Source: Candidatus Methylobacter oryzae | Lineage (GTDB): Bacteria > Pseudomonadota > Gammaproteobacteria > Methylococcales > Methylomonadaceae | Reading direction: 5' to 3' | Assembly: GCA_945861405.1 (NCBI GenBank) | Contig: CAMAUL010000006.1 | Coordinates: 1-64,000, forward strand | DNA: 64,000 nt | Shown here: positions 35,271 to 43,487 of the stretch, one piece after another | How the letters are laid out: every line of letters begins with the position of its first letter | Position numbering within the stretch: position 1 is the first letter of the stretch | Translations under genes and position numbers: made by a program | Notes under the pieces: generated by a model | Databases searched by the model: none | What the model was told of the DNA's origin: nothing | The model's input: only the letters and a program-made list of their open reading frames with translations

Positions 35271-35652
35271 CTTGAGCCTATCTCCAAAAGTTTCATGTAC
35301 CTCCTCGTAGTGTGAAAGTTCAGAACTCTCCAGTCTCTGTGCACCTTACCGCCCTTTGCCTCTGGCACTGGGAGGTTTTTTTTGCCTACAGGGATGTAGG
35401 TAAGGAGCGTGAGCACGACTGCAAGGATGCAGGAGGTAGAGCAATGCATGGAGCAATTGCCGAGGAGCGGAAGCTTTGCCTACAGGGACAGATATTTGCT
35501 CCTCGGCAACTGCTCCTGCGTTGCTCTACTACAGGCCATCCTTGGCCTTATGCAATATCTGCATTCACCACATCCATGTGGATTATGTAGGTAAGGGGCG
35601 TGAGCACGACTTGCATGGATGCAGGAGGTAAAGTGCCTACTTTTGGTGCCGG
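35271..35652. repeat. Repeat cluster with GGATGTAGGTAAGG and GCTCCTCGGCAA units
   Basis: A block of about 95 bases (35391-35485: TACAGGGATGTAGGTAAGG, ATGCAGGAGGTAGAGCAATG, GAGCAATTGCCGAGGAGCGG) is nearly identical to the stretch inserted in the MlaE-like gene at 39050-39145. A second unit (35487-35569) is nearly identical to 16747-16828 in the opposite sense. The units are joined head to head. A reading frame of 69 codons at 35240-35449 (minus) ends in KLLEIGSSLDLMAKLLK and may be a gene remnant; I do not recognise it. Confidence 0.75.
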
Positions 35653-36198
35653 TTATTCCCGGCGTTCCGATAATCCCTTGAACCAATCCTGAATTTTTCC
35701 AGCAGCCTGCTGGGTCAAGTCCGTAAAGCCGCTAATTGCTCCAGCCGCATCGGGTGTTTTAGTGGCTTGCTCCAGATGAAATTCCTGCGTAGCGATAGCC
35801 TGATTATCGTCGGCAGAATGTGCAACTGCGGAAAAACGCAGCACCACGCGCGCCCGGTCAGACGCATCGAATTGCTGCTCAAAATCCTGTAATCGAATTA
35901 TCAATGTGTAGCCTTGTGCTTTGCCGCTGGAGCTTAGTAATTGCTCAAACAATTCAGGCGGCGAAGCGATCCAGCGATCCAGTCCGTAAAACCTGACCTG
36001 GGATGGCGAGGCAAAAAGCAATCGATAGCGAATGCGATTATCCCAAAGCCAGGTCGGCGCGTTGACGGTAATCGATGCCCTGCCCTGTTGAATCGCGGCT
36101 GACACAGGCAAACCGAAATCATGTAATGCAGGCTGTTTGCCGGTAACGCTGCAACCCGCACTAATAAATGCCAACCAGCCGATTAAAAAGTATCTCAT
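35653..36198 (-). CDS. ABC-type transport auxiliary lipoprotein (PqiC-like)
   Basis: A 181-residue lipoprotein (signal ending FISAGC). It has the ABC-transport auxiliary domain pattern: IRYRLLFASPSQVRFYGLDRW in the middle and ALxxF-like EFHLEQATKT near the end. Such proteins sit at the outer membrane and receive lipid from MlaD/Pqi-type bridges. It is the last gene of the four-gene Mla-like operon, coupled to MlaD by an ATGA overlap. Confidence 0.85.
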   Translation of the reverse strand: MRYFLIGWLAFISAGCSVTGKQPALHDFGLPVSAAIQQGRASITVNAPTWLWDNRIRYRLLFASPSQVRFYGLDRWIASPPELFEQLLSSSGKAQGYTLIIRLQDFEQQFDASDRARVVLRFSAVAHSADDNQAIATQEFHLEQATKTPDAAGAISGFTDLTQQAAGKIQDWFKGLSERRE

Positions 36199-37088
36199 TG
36201 TTGCTCCTTATAGTCCGGCTCACCGGGCCCTGAATCTCGTTGGCTGGGCCCCAGCAACAATTCCTGCGGATTATTTTCCAGCGTTTCGGCAACTCTTTTT
36301 ACCTGTTGCGTCGTCGATTGCAACTCAGCCAGCAACTTGTTCAGTTTCGGTAACGTCGATTGCGCCAACGCATCGCCGCTATTCTTTCCGCTATCTACTA
36401 GGCCGCCCGCTTTAACGCTAAGTTTTTGCGCTTCTTTAGTCAACGCATCAATATTACTGAGGGTTTTTCGGGCGTCAGTAGTCAACGCGGGCACCCCGGC
36501 TAGCGCCTTATCGACGCTTTTTTGCAACTCGGAAAGCTTGTCGGTCAATGATTTCATGTTGCTTAAAATGCCGCCGATATTCTTTTCGTTTTCATCGGTT
36601 AATAGCGCGCTCAGCCGCAGCATTAAATGATCGGCTTTATGCAAAAGTTCTTCCCCGGAATCCATCAGCTTGTCGGTCAACGACGGCACCAGCGGAATAC
36701 GGGATACGGGATCATCCCCCGGCAATAATTCTTCGGAAATAGTACCGGAATCTTCCAATTGAATCTGGGTAAGGCCGGTTACCCCCTTCAAGCGTAAGGT
36801 CGCGTAAACCCCTTTACTCAGCACGATGTTCTTATCGACCTCAACCGGAACGAGAATGGTGCCGGAATCTAAAGGATCGAATTGAACTTTAAGTACCTTC
36901 CCTACCGCTATGCCCCGGTAAAACACCGTCGATTCAGGATTAAGGCCCGACACCGATTTCCTGGTTGAAATTACATAATGATTGCGCTCCTGATCCATGC
37001 TGCCGATCCAGTAAACAATCGCCGTCGATGCGGTCACCAAAGCAATCAAAAACAGCCCGGTAATCAGCGCATGATTTTCTCTACCCAT
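36195..37088 (-). CDS. MlaD/MCE family lipid-transport substrate-binding protein
   Basis: A 297-residue protein. The ATG at 37088 follows CAGGAG and overlaps the ATP-binding gene's stop. It has one N-terminal membrane helix (LITGLFLIALVTASTAIVYW), then the MCE domain (about residues 40-120: VSGLNPESTVFYRGIAVGKV, VTGLTQIQLED) and a long coiled-coil tail (about 150-280, with LSELQKSVDKALAGV and LLAELQSTTQQVKRVAETLE). MCE proteins form hexameric rings that shuttle phospholipids between membranes. Confidence 0.9.
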   Translation of the reverse strand: MGRENHALITGLFLIALVTASTAIVYWIGSMDQERNHYVISTRKSVSGLNPESTVFYRGIAVGKVLKVQFDPLDSGTILVPVEVDKNIVLSKGVYATLRLKGVTGLTQIQLEDSGTISEELLPGDDPVSRIPLVPSLTDKLMDSGEELLHKADHLMLRLSALLTDENEKNIGGILSNMKSLTDKLSELQKSVDKALAGVPALTTDARKTLSNIDALTKEAQKLSVKAGGLVDSGKNSGDALAQSTLPKLNKLLAELQSTTQQVKRVAETLENNPQELLLGPSQRDSGPGEPDYKEQQ

Positions 37089-37983
37089 CAACAGTCTCCT
37101 GAACCGCGCCCGCTCCCGGCGGGCTTGCGGTATACACACCATCCTTGGCGATAACCGCGCCCGCTCCCGGTGGGTTTGCAGCATACACACCATCCCTGGC
37201 GATATACTGGAATACCCGTTCAGCGCGTCTATTATGAAAAAATTCTTCTACAAAAGGATGCTTGCAATCTAAAACTTCGGACAGTGATCCAAAAGCAACC
37301 AAGCGATTATCCGCCAACACCGCAACCTTGGTACACAAATCCCTCAATATATCCAAATCGTGGGTCACCATGACTACGGTAAAATGCAGATCCTTATGCA
37401 GCTCCGATAACAGCGTAACAAAGTCCTCGCTGGAGATAGGATCAAGCCCCGAGGTCGGCTCATCAAGCAACAACAACCCCGGCTCCAGTACCATGGTACG
37501 AGCCAATGCCACCCGTTTGATCATACCGCCCGACAAATCGGCAGGTTTGAGCCATGCGTCAGATGCCGCCAAACCGACCATAGCCAGCTTCATGAATACG
37601 ATGTGCGCAATCAATTCTTCGTCATGGAAACCCAGTTCCCGCAGTGGAAAGGCAATATTATCAAAAACATTTAAAACGCTAAATAACGCACCTTTCTGGA
37701 ACAACACGCCGCAATTGTTGCGCAGTCGCTGACCGTGATCGGAATTGGCGCTTTTTAGCGACTGCCCCATCACGAACACTTCGCCCTGCGTGGGCGATTG
37801 CAGGCCGACGATTTCGCGCAGCAATGTAGTCTTGCCGCAACCGGATGCGCCGACCAGTCCCAAAATCTCGCCATGCTCCAGACGAAGGTTAATATCATGA
37901 TGAACAACCTTGGCAGCCCCCGTATGAGGATCGTCAAAGCTGGTGTAAACATGTTCAAACTGTATTGCGTAGGAATCGCTCAT
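37081..37983 (-). CDS. MlaF-like ABC transporter ATP-binding protein with a duplicated tail
   Basis: A 300-residue ATPase of the Mla-type lipid transporter. Walker A is GLVGASGCGKTTLLREIV near residue 41, signature LSGGMIKRVALAR, Walker B LLLLDEPTSGLDPIS and the H-loop VTHDL. The C-terminus carries two tandem copies of a 17-residue unit (DGVYAANPPGAGAV and DGVYTASPPGAGAV) coded by a 51-bp direct repeat at 37102-37203. It overlaps the MlaE-like gene by 4 bases and the MCE gene by 8. Confidence 0.92.
   Translation of the reverse strand: MSDSYAIQFEHVYTSFDDPHTGAAKVVHHDINLRLEHGEILGLVGASGCGKTTLLREIVGLQSPTQGEVFVMGQSLKSANSDHGQRLRNNCGVLFQKGALFSVLNVFDNIAFPLRELGFHDEELIAHIVFMKLAMVGLAASDAWLKPADLSGGMIKRVALARTMVLEPGLLLLDEPTSGLDPISSEDFVTLLSELHKDLHFTVVMVTHDLDILRDLCTKVAVLADNRLVAFGSLSEVLDCKHPFVEEFFHNRRAERVFQYIARDGVYAANPPGAGAVIAKDGVYTASPPGAGAVQETVDG
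37102..37203 (-). repeat. 51-bp tandem duplication at the 3' end of the MlaF-like gene
   Basis: Two adjacent units (37102-37152 and 37153-37203) share ACCGCGCCCGCTCCCGG, TATACACACCATCC-like and TTGGCGAT pieces with only a few differences. 51 is divisible by three, so the frame is kept and the protein gains 17 residues. Confidence 0.85.
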
Positions 37984-39209
37984 GGCATCCCCACATGCAT
38001 GAACAGGATCGCGAACACCGCATCGACCATAATCACCACGGTAATGGCTGCCACTACGGAATTAGTGGTCTCACTGCCCAGACTTTCGGTGTTCGGCTTG
38101 ATCCGAAAACCGAAGTGACAGGCAATCAGCGCAATCATCAAGCCGAAAACCGCGCTTTTTAGCAAGCCGATAAACAGGTTAACCAGCGGCACTGCATCCG
38201 GCAATCTAAGGAAGAATTGCTGATAACTGATGTCCAGCGTATTTTGCGCCGAAACCATTCCGCCCATCAGCGCCAACGAGCTTGTCCAAACGCCTATCAG
38301 CGGTAGGACGATGGTCAACGCCATCACCTTGGGCAGGATCAGACGCAAGGAATGGGATATGCCCATCGCCGACAGCGCATCAAGTTCCTCGGTGACCCGC
38401 ATGATACCGATTTGCGCAGTCATGGATGAACCGGAGCGACCGGCTACCAGAATAGCAGCCAGCAATGGCCCCAGCTCACGGATGACGCTCAGGCCTAGAA
38501 TATCGATGATATAAATTTCCGCCCCGAAAATCTTCAATTGCAGTGCCGACAAATAACTGAGCACGATGCCGATCAAAAAACCCACCAATGCAGTAATGCC
38601 CAAAGCCCGAACCCCGGATTCATAAATGGTAATGGAAATTTCCGACCAGGGAATTTCGTTCGGATGCAGCAACAGATAGCCGATATCTAAAACCAGCTGA
38701 CCTAACAAAGTCACAAATTCCAGTAACTGCCCCCAAAAGTTGGCAAGCGTTTGGTAGATGTATTTAATGATCAGGCTTGAACTGTATCTGGCCGGTTCGG
38801 ATTCTGGTATTTTCTGCGCTTGCCAGCGCTCGAACAAGCGCTGATGCTCAGGTCGTAGTTGCAACGCAACCGGCAGCTTTCTCCCCCATGCTTTCCAGAG
38901 TATCAACGCGCTGGCGCTGTCGAGTACGTTAATCGAGTTCAGATCCCATTGCATGTTTTTATTGGCTGCGTGGGAACTGATTTTTTGTCTGAGCTCGGGT
39001 GCTATGACTAGGCTGCGAAGATTCCAACTGCCGGACAATTTGACGCAAAGCTTCCGCTCCTCGGCAATTGCTCCATGCATTGCTCTACCTCCTGCATCCT
39101 TGCAGTCGTGCTCACGCCCCTTACCTACATCCTGTAGGCACTGTTGCCCGGAGTCTTCAACGACTTCCAGTGTGGGGGGTATATCCTGATCGGTAAGGGT
39201 GTCAGTCAT
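37980..39209 (-). CDS. MlaE-like ABC permease with N-terminal STAS domain and an inserted repeat
   Basis: A 409-residue protein. The C-terminal 255 residues are the MlaE permease (five helices; VGFLIGIVLSYLSALQLKIF, RELGPLLAAILVAGRSGSSM, EELDALSAMGISHSLRLILP). Residues about 50-130 form a STAS-like domain (LNSINVLDSASALILWKAWG). Residues about 22-55 (DVGKGREHDCKDAGG and AMHGAIAEERKL) are coded by a mobile repeat inserted in frame. It is the first gene of the mlaE-mlaF-mlaD-lipoprotein operon. Confidence 0.9.
   Translation of the reverse strand: MTDTLTDQDIPPTLEVVEDSGQQCLQDVGKGREHDCKDAGGRAMHGAIAEERKLCVKLSGSWNLRSLVIAPELRQKISSHAANKNMQWDLNSINVLDSASALILWKAWGRKLPVALQLRPEHQRLFERWQAQKIPESEPARYSSSLIIKYIYQTLANFWGQLLEFVTLLGQLVLDIGYLLLHPNEIPWSEISITIYESGVRALGITALVGFLIGIVLSYLSALQLKIFGAEIYIIDILGLSVIRELGPLLAAILVAGRSGSSMTAQIGIMRVTEELDALSAMGISHSLRLILPKVMALTIVLPLIGVWTSSLALMGGMVSAQNTLDISYQQFFLRLPDAVPLVNLFIGLLKSAVFGLMIALIACHFGFRIKPNTESLGSETTNSVVAAITVVIMVDAVFAILFMHVGMP
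39046..39149 (-). repeat. GGATGTAGGTAAGG/GCTCCTCGGCAA repeat inside the MlaE-like gene
   Basis: On the minus strand this stretch matches 35391-35485 over about 95 bases with one indel and one substitution. It lies in frame near the start of the permease gene. Confidence 0.85.
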
Positions 39210-39278
39210 AGGAATGTGTATTGTTTACTGAACCAAAGGCCATGTCATCGTTAAGTGTTTAAGCCATGCCGCAAAAAT

Positions 39279-39324
39279 GGAGTGCAGGCTTTGCCTGCTT
39301 AGTGACAAGCAAAGCTGGCACTCC
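39279..39324 (+). repeat. GGAGTGCA palindromic repeat
   Basis: The ends GGAGTGCAGGC and GGCACTCC with an inner GCTTTGCCTGC/GACAAGCAAAGC pair form a hairpin of the same family as 9133-9178. It lies between the MlaE-like and ferritin-like genes and could fold in either transcript. Confidence 0.7.
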
Positions 39325-39346
39325 GCACACTTAACAATCAAGTACC

Positions 39347-40141
39347 TTAACATTCCAGCCAATCGATCTCGGCATCCGAAAATCCCGCTACTTTACGCAG
39401 CTCCCTGTTAAACGGGCCTTTAGGCTTGCCGCCGACATAGTATTGATCAATCAGCTCCCGGTATTTGGCTTCAGGCTCAAAACCGCGCTGCTGACAAACA
39501 AACTTAAACCAGTAAGAACCCAGTTCCACATGCCCTACTTCATCGGTCAAAATGCGTTCTAAAATTGCCACACTTGCATCATCACCCAATATGCTGAATT
39601 TTTCAATAAGCGCGGGCGTCACATCCAATCCACGCGCTTCCATGCAGCGGGGAACCATCGCCAACCGCCCAGACAAATCTTCGGCCGTGTCTTTGGCATG
39701 ATCCCATAAACCGCTGTGCGCGGGCAGATCTCCGTAATCAAGCTGCATGACCCGCAAATGCGTCCTGATTAATGCAAAGTGCTGCGCTTCCTCATCGGCA
39801 ACACGCAGCCAGTCCAGATAGAATTGCTCGGGCAGGCCGCGAAAGCGATACAAAATATCCCAGGCCAGATAAATGGCGACGAATTCGACATGAGCAATGG
39901 CATGGAAAAAGGCCGCAACACCGGCGGGCGTCGTCAGTTTTCGCCGGGGCATCTGGCGTGGAGCTAATAACTCAGGCCGCTCGGGAAATGTCACCTGCTC
40001 TATCGGCAATACCGACCGATCTGAGGTAAACGTTAATTCTCCGGCAATGTGAGCCTGCCAAACCTGATGTGTCAACGCCAGCTTTTCATCGACATCGGTC
40101 AGCTGAAAAAACGCCTCGGCAAATTCAAACACATTTTTCAT
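39347..40141 (-). CDS. Ferritin-like DUF455 family protein
   Basis: A 264-residue helical protein. Conserved metal-ligand motifs of the ferritin-like fold are AAFFHAIAHVEFVAIYLAWD, RVADEEAQHFALIRTHLR and LERILTDEVGHVELGSYWF (E..H pairs). DUF455 proteins have a di-iron-type four-helix bundle; the reaction is unknown, though relatives include tRNA hydroxylase (MiaE)-like enzymes. Single gene, divergent from the VanZ-like gene. Confidence 0.9.
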   Translation of the reverse strand: MKNVFEFAEAFFQLTDVDEKLALTHQVWQAHIAGELTFTSDRSVLPIEQVTFPERPELLAPRQMPRRKLTTPAGVAAFFHAIAHVEFVAIYLAWDILYRFRGLPEQFYLDWLRVADEEAQHFALIRTHLRVMQLDYGDLPAHSGLWDHAKDTAEDLSGRLAMVPRCMEARGLDVTPALIEKFSILGDDASVAILERILTDEVGHVELGSYWFKFVCQQRGFEPEAKYRELIDQYYVGGKPKGPFNRELRKVAGFSDAEIDWLEC

Positions 40142-40175
40142 TCACAAAGCCACGATTAAGATTTTAGATTTCACG

Positions 40176-40511
40176 TTGCTATCCCTATACTGCCTGTTCA
40201 TATACTGGCTTTCCGACCAGAGTCCCCTGCCGGTACCGAAGTTGTTTTCCTTTCAGGATAAAATCTTCCACGCCGGAGCCTATTTTATAATGGCTGTATT
40301 GGCATGGCGCAGTTTCAAACACCTGCTGACCAAGCCTATTATACTGGCTTTGCTCGGCGTTACCTTTTGCAGTTTATACGGCATGTCCGATGAATGGCAT
40401 CAGTCTTTTGTTGAAGGGCGTTTTTCAGATGTTGCCGACTGGATCGCCGATACCGGCGGCGCTGGGTTGGCGGTATTTTTGTTGTATAAGGGCAAGTACC
40501 TGCACATCTAA
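40176..40511 (+). CDS. VanZ-like membrane protein
   Basis: A 111-residue protein with about four hydrophobic segments and the VanZ-family pieces SDQSPLPVPKLFSFQDKIFHAGAYF and YGMSDEWHQSFVEGRFSDVADWIADTGGA. Members are small membrane proteins of unknown role; VanZ itself gives low teicoplanin resistance. The start is uncertain (TTG at 40176 used). Confidence 0.82.
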   Translation: MLSLYCLFIYWLSDQSPLPVPKLFSFQDKIFHAGAYFIMAVLAWRSFKHLLTKPIILALLGVTFCSLYGMSDEWHQSFVEGRFSDVADWIADTGGAGLAVFLLYKGKYLHI

Positions 40512-40590
40512 AAAAAGGGGATAAGTGGTTTCCGAACATGATGCTCATTTATAACACTTTAAAACTCGGCATCTTTATCACCTCTCCAGC

Positions 40591-41013
40591 CTACAACAGA
40601 AGCAATTCAATCCCCGCCATTTGCGCAGCTTTCTGCAATTCTTCATCCAGTGTTGCTATTGGCAGTTTATTTCTGATAGCAAGTTCAAGATAGGCAGCGT
40701 CATATCCGGTCAGGCCATAATTTACAGCGACAATACGGACATCGTTCATAATACGATCTATACCGCGATAATCTATAGTAATTGAAAAAGCGCTTAAGTC
40801 ATCAAGAAAACCGCTAACTTTATCTGCTGATAACGAGCCAAGTCTTTGTGCTTTTGATAGTACAGCGATCACTTCATAACGCCATAACACTGGCACTATT
40901 GCTTTGCCGTTATCGCTCATAAGTTGCAAAACAGCTTCCGCGTAGTCATTCGCGCTTCCATCAAAACACCAGCGCATGACTACGGAATTATCAAGCACAA
41001 AGGGCTGAGTCAT
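40591..41013 (-). CDS. PIN-domain toxin (VapC type)
   Basis: A 140-residue PIN ribonuclease. Four acidic residues typical of the fold are visible: VLDNSVVMRWCFDGSAND (D), ALWRYEVIAVL-type VPVLWRYEVIAVLSKA (E), YGLTGYDAAYLELAIRNKLP (D) and IATLDEELQKAA (D). It overlaps the antitoxin gene by 4 bases and appears intact. Confidence 0.9.
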   Translation of the reverse strand: MTQPFVLDNSVVMRWCFDGSANDYAEAVLQLMSDNGKAIVPVLWRYEVIAVLSKAQRLGSLSADKVSGFLDDLSAFSITIDYRGIDRIMNDVRIVAVNYGLTGYDAAYLELAIRNKLPIATLDEELQKAAQMAGIELLLL

Positions 41014-41261
41014 GCCCGCCCTTCATTGATCAAGTCACGGATAGTGATGCCATTTGGAAGAAAATTACCTTTTCGTTGTTCGCGGATATGTTTTGCGGCT
41101 TGCTGCGGCGTACGACGAAGATTGTCACTCGCAGTCTTATTGAGTTTATCGCGCAGGCTTTCCAGGCCAATATCAAGCGCATCTATTTCGTTTGCTATTA
41201 AGCCCGCTTTCATAGCTTCCTGTATGGCTAACTCTTGGTCTGGACGTGGATGTATATTCAT
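41010..41261 (-). CDS. Antitoxin of the PIN-toxin module
   Basis: An 83-residue protein starting MNIHPRPDQELAIQEAMKAG, with helical DNA-binding-like N-terminus and a charged C-terminus (HIREQRKGNFLPNGITIRDL). Its family resembles ParD/VapB-like antitoxins encoded with PIN toxins. The 4-base overlap with the toxin gene supports the pairing. Confidence 0.82.
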   Translation of the reverse strand: MNIHPRPDQELAIQEAMKAGLIANEIDALDIGLESLRDKLNKTASDNLRRTPQQAAKHIREQRKGNFLPNGITIRDLINEGRA

Positions 41262-41630
41262 GGCATTATCTTTTTGATTGATGTCGGCAAGTAATAAAGC
41301 TAAAGAGTTACTGAGAGCTTGTCAAGCGGCGAGTTTAGCTCTGTTGGTCTTCAGTTGATTGGTCGGAATCACAAAAAACGATGTTTCATAGTTCATCTTT
41401 CACAGCCCCAGCTCCGTAGACCGGAATAAGCCTGTTTGAGCGACAGCGAGAACAGGTGTTTCCTACATGGATGTAGGTAAGGGGCGTGAGCAGGAGCGGA
41501 AGCTTTTCCGGCAAGCAGCCACCCAGATTCGCCGACAACGCCACCTCGCGCTACGCTTGGGTGGTCTTATTCCGGCCTACCCGGTTATAGAATATTCGTC
41601 TGATTATTTTTTCCGAACTTGTGCCAACAC
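41262..41630. repeat. Repeat-rich gap with nested elements
   Basis: No gene seen. A palindromic element at 41416-41580 has the ends GTAGACCGGAATAAG and CTTATTCCGGCCTAC; a piece of the ACATGGATGTAGGTAAGG-type repeat (41464-41510) lies inside it, so one repeat landed in another. Confidence 0.7.
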
Positions 41631-41808
41631 TCACACCGTCTTTGATTCACCAAGTTGTTTCAACGGGTTTACGACACGCAAAACACCTTCGAAAACCAAG
41701 CTATCTTGCATGTCCTCGGAATACAAAACAGTGCAATCAGATTGTAAAGCCGCGAATGAAAGCATAAAGCCAGATATTCGAATCGACAAAGCACCGCTCA
41801 TCGTTCAT
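41631..41808 (-). pseudogene. VapC-type PIN toxin with an internal deletion
   Basis: On the minus strand the start reads MNDERCFVDSNIWLYAFI, a clear PIN N-terminus with the first Asp, then runs into a stop. In another frame right after it comes ALQSDCTVLYSEDMQDSLVF, then LRVVNPLKQLGES, a typical PIN C-terminus. About two-thirds of the domain is missing between them. The start overlaps the upstream antitoxin gene by 11 bases. Non-functional toxin remnant. Confidence 0.8.
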
Positions 41809-42019
41809 GAGCTTGTTCCCGCGTCAATGGCTGGAAATCGTCGAACACCATAGGATTGTCGAACAAGTCGGCAATGGCGTCGTAGGACTCAACGACGCGA
41901 TCTTCACTCTCTTCAAGCAGCAACAAAACTCGTACCCGTCGGCCATCGACTAGATGCAGAGATTCTGGAACCGGTATGGCACCGTGGGATAGTTGGCTCT
42001 CAAATTCGATAGCTTGCAT
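41798..42019 (-). CDS. Orphan antitoxin of the deleted PIN toxin
   Basis: A 73-residue protein starting MQAIEFESQLSHGAIPVPES, followed by VDGRRVRVLLLLEESE. This is the pattern of small VapB-like antitoxins paired with PIN toxins. Its stop overlaps the start of the broken toxin gene, so it is now an antitoxin without a functional partner, which could still repress the shared promoter or neutralise related toxins. Confidence 0.75.
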   Translation of the reverse strand: MQAIEFESQLSHGAIPVPESLHLVDGRRVRVLLLLEESEDRVVESYDAIADLFDNPMVFDDFQPLTREQAHER

Positions 42020-42136
42020 GGGGTTGTCTCCTGTATGAAAGGATTATAAGGGAATACCACGCCGAAAGGTACGCTAAAGGCTTACATCAGCAGGCATAGC
42101 CGTTTTGTAGTATTTTTTATACGTGCTTAACTCGCT

Positions 42137-43487
42137 TCAATCCGCTATTTTCAGGTTATATTTTCGCACCCGATAACGTAGCGTTTCCCTGGTTGCTCCC
42201 AGCGCCCTGGCTGCTGCGGTCAGGTTGTTATCCGCCCGTTCCAGGGCTGTCTTGATAATAAACGTCCAGCGCCATGCTGCCATCCAAGGGCAACCAAATA
42301 CCCTGTTCGGTTTGCATCGCTTCGACGGAAAGCTGTCCGGGCAATTGCAGCCATTGTCCGGGGAAGGTCGGCCCGTCGGAAAACAATACGCAACGCTCGA
42401 TGACGTTACGCAGTTCCCTGACGTTGCCCGGCCAGTAATGCGCTTTAAGCTTGTCCCACACCGCATCGGGGATGTCTTTAACCTGCCGCCCGGCTTTGGC
42501 GTTGTACTCGGCAACAAATAACGGCACCAGTTCGTCCAGGTCTTCCACCGCTTCGCGTAACGGCGGCAAGATTAGCTTGAACACGCTTAAACGGTGGTAT
42601 AAATCAGCGCGAAAGCTGCCGTCCTGGGCCATTTTTTCCAGATCGCGGTTGCTGGCGGCGACTATCTGCACATCGACCTGGATTTCCTTTTCCCCGCCCA
42701 AGCGCCGGACTTTGTGATCTTCAATCACTTTGAGCAATTTGGCCTGCAAATCCAGCGGCATTTCGCCGATTTCGTCCATGAACAATGTGCCGCCGTCGGC
42801 CTGTTCGAGCAGGCCGCGATGCCGTCCTGCGGCTCCGGTAAATGCGCCGGGTTCGTGGCCGAATAATTCCGACTCCAGCAGCTCCCGTGGCAGCGCCGCA
42901 CAGTTCACTTCGATCATCGGTTGCTGGGCGCGAGAACTCCCGTAGTGCAAGATACGCGCACTCTCACCGCCGATAATCAACGCGCTGAACGGCACTTGGG
43001 TCAGCTTTACCAATAATTGCCGTACACCCTGCGCCTGCCGACTATGGCCGACATAAGCATCCGCTGTATAACGCCGATGCCGGTGCTTGGTTTGATCAAC
43101 AACCCGCCGTTGAATCGACGCACTACGCGCCGCGCTGGCGACGATCAGATCAAGCCGATCCAGATCGCAGGGCTTTTCCAGAAAATCATATGCGCCCAGC
43201 CGCAGAGCCCTGACCGAATCCGGTACGTTGCCGTAGCCGGTTAAGAACAGCCATTCAGCATAACCAATCTCTTTTTTTATCTTTTCCATGAAATCCAGCG
43301 CGTTACCATCCGGCAAATTCATGTCGGAAAGAATCAGTAACGGCTCGACTTTTTTGTTCAGCAATAACTCCCTAGCCTCACGTAGATTGGTTGCCAACAC
43401 CACGTCCCAACCGGACTGCCGGTAATGACGTGACAGCTCGGAACCTAACAGTTTTTCATCTTCAATGATCAGCAGGGTTTCTATCAT
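42137..43487 (-). pseudogene. NtrC-type sigma-54 response regulator, P-loop deleted and C-terminus frameshifted
   Basis: It has a receiver domain (residues 1-115; phospho-Asp in LLILSDMNLPDGNALDF), an AAA+ domain and a Fis-type HTH. The AAA+ domain keeps GAFTGA, Walker B ([12 protein letters not shown]) and the sensor region, but the Walker A is gone: ALIIGGES is joined directly to [11 protein letters not shown] (near 42960), lacking the usual GxGKE piece by an in-frame deletion of about seven codons. Near 42265 the frame shifts, and the HTH (ADNNLTAAARALGATRETLR) is read in another frame to 42137. It cannot hydrolyse ATP as written. Its histidine kinase overlaps it by 4 bases. Confidence 0.82.

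Noticed and set aside
35312-35594. Frames of 60-92 codons in the repeat cluster
   Set aside because: They consist of repeat units also found outside genes; no sign of selection for protein.
37102-37203. Two-unit tandem repeat considered as CRISPR
   Set aside because: Units are adjacent without spacers and are translated as part of the MlaF-like protein.
41467-41853. A 128-codon frame over the VapC remnant
   Set aside because: It is antisense to the clear PIN-toxin pieces and runs through repeat DNA at its start.
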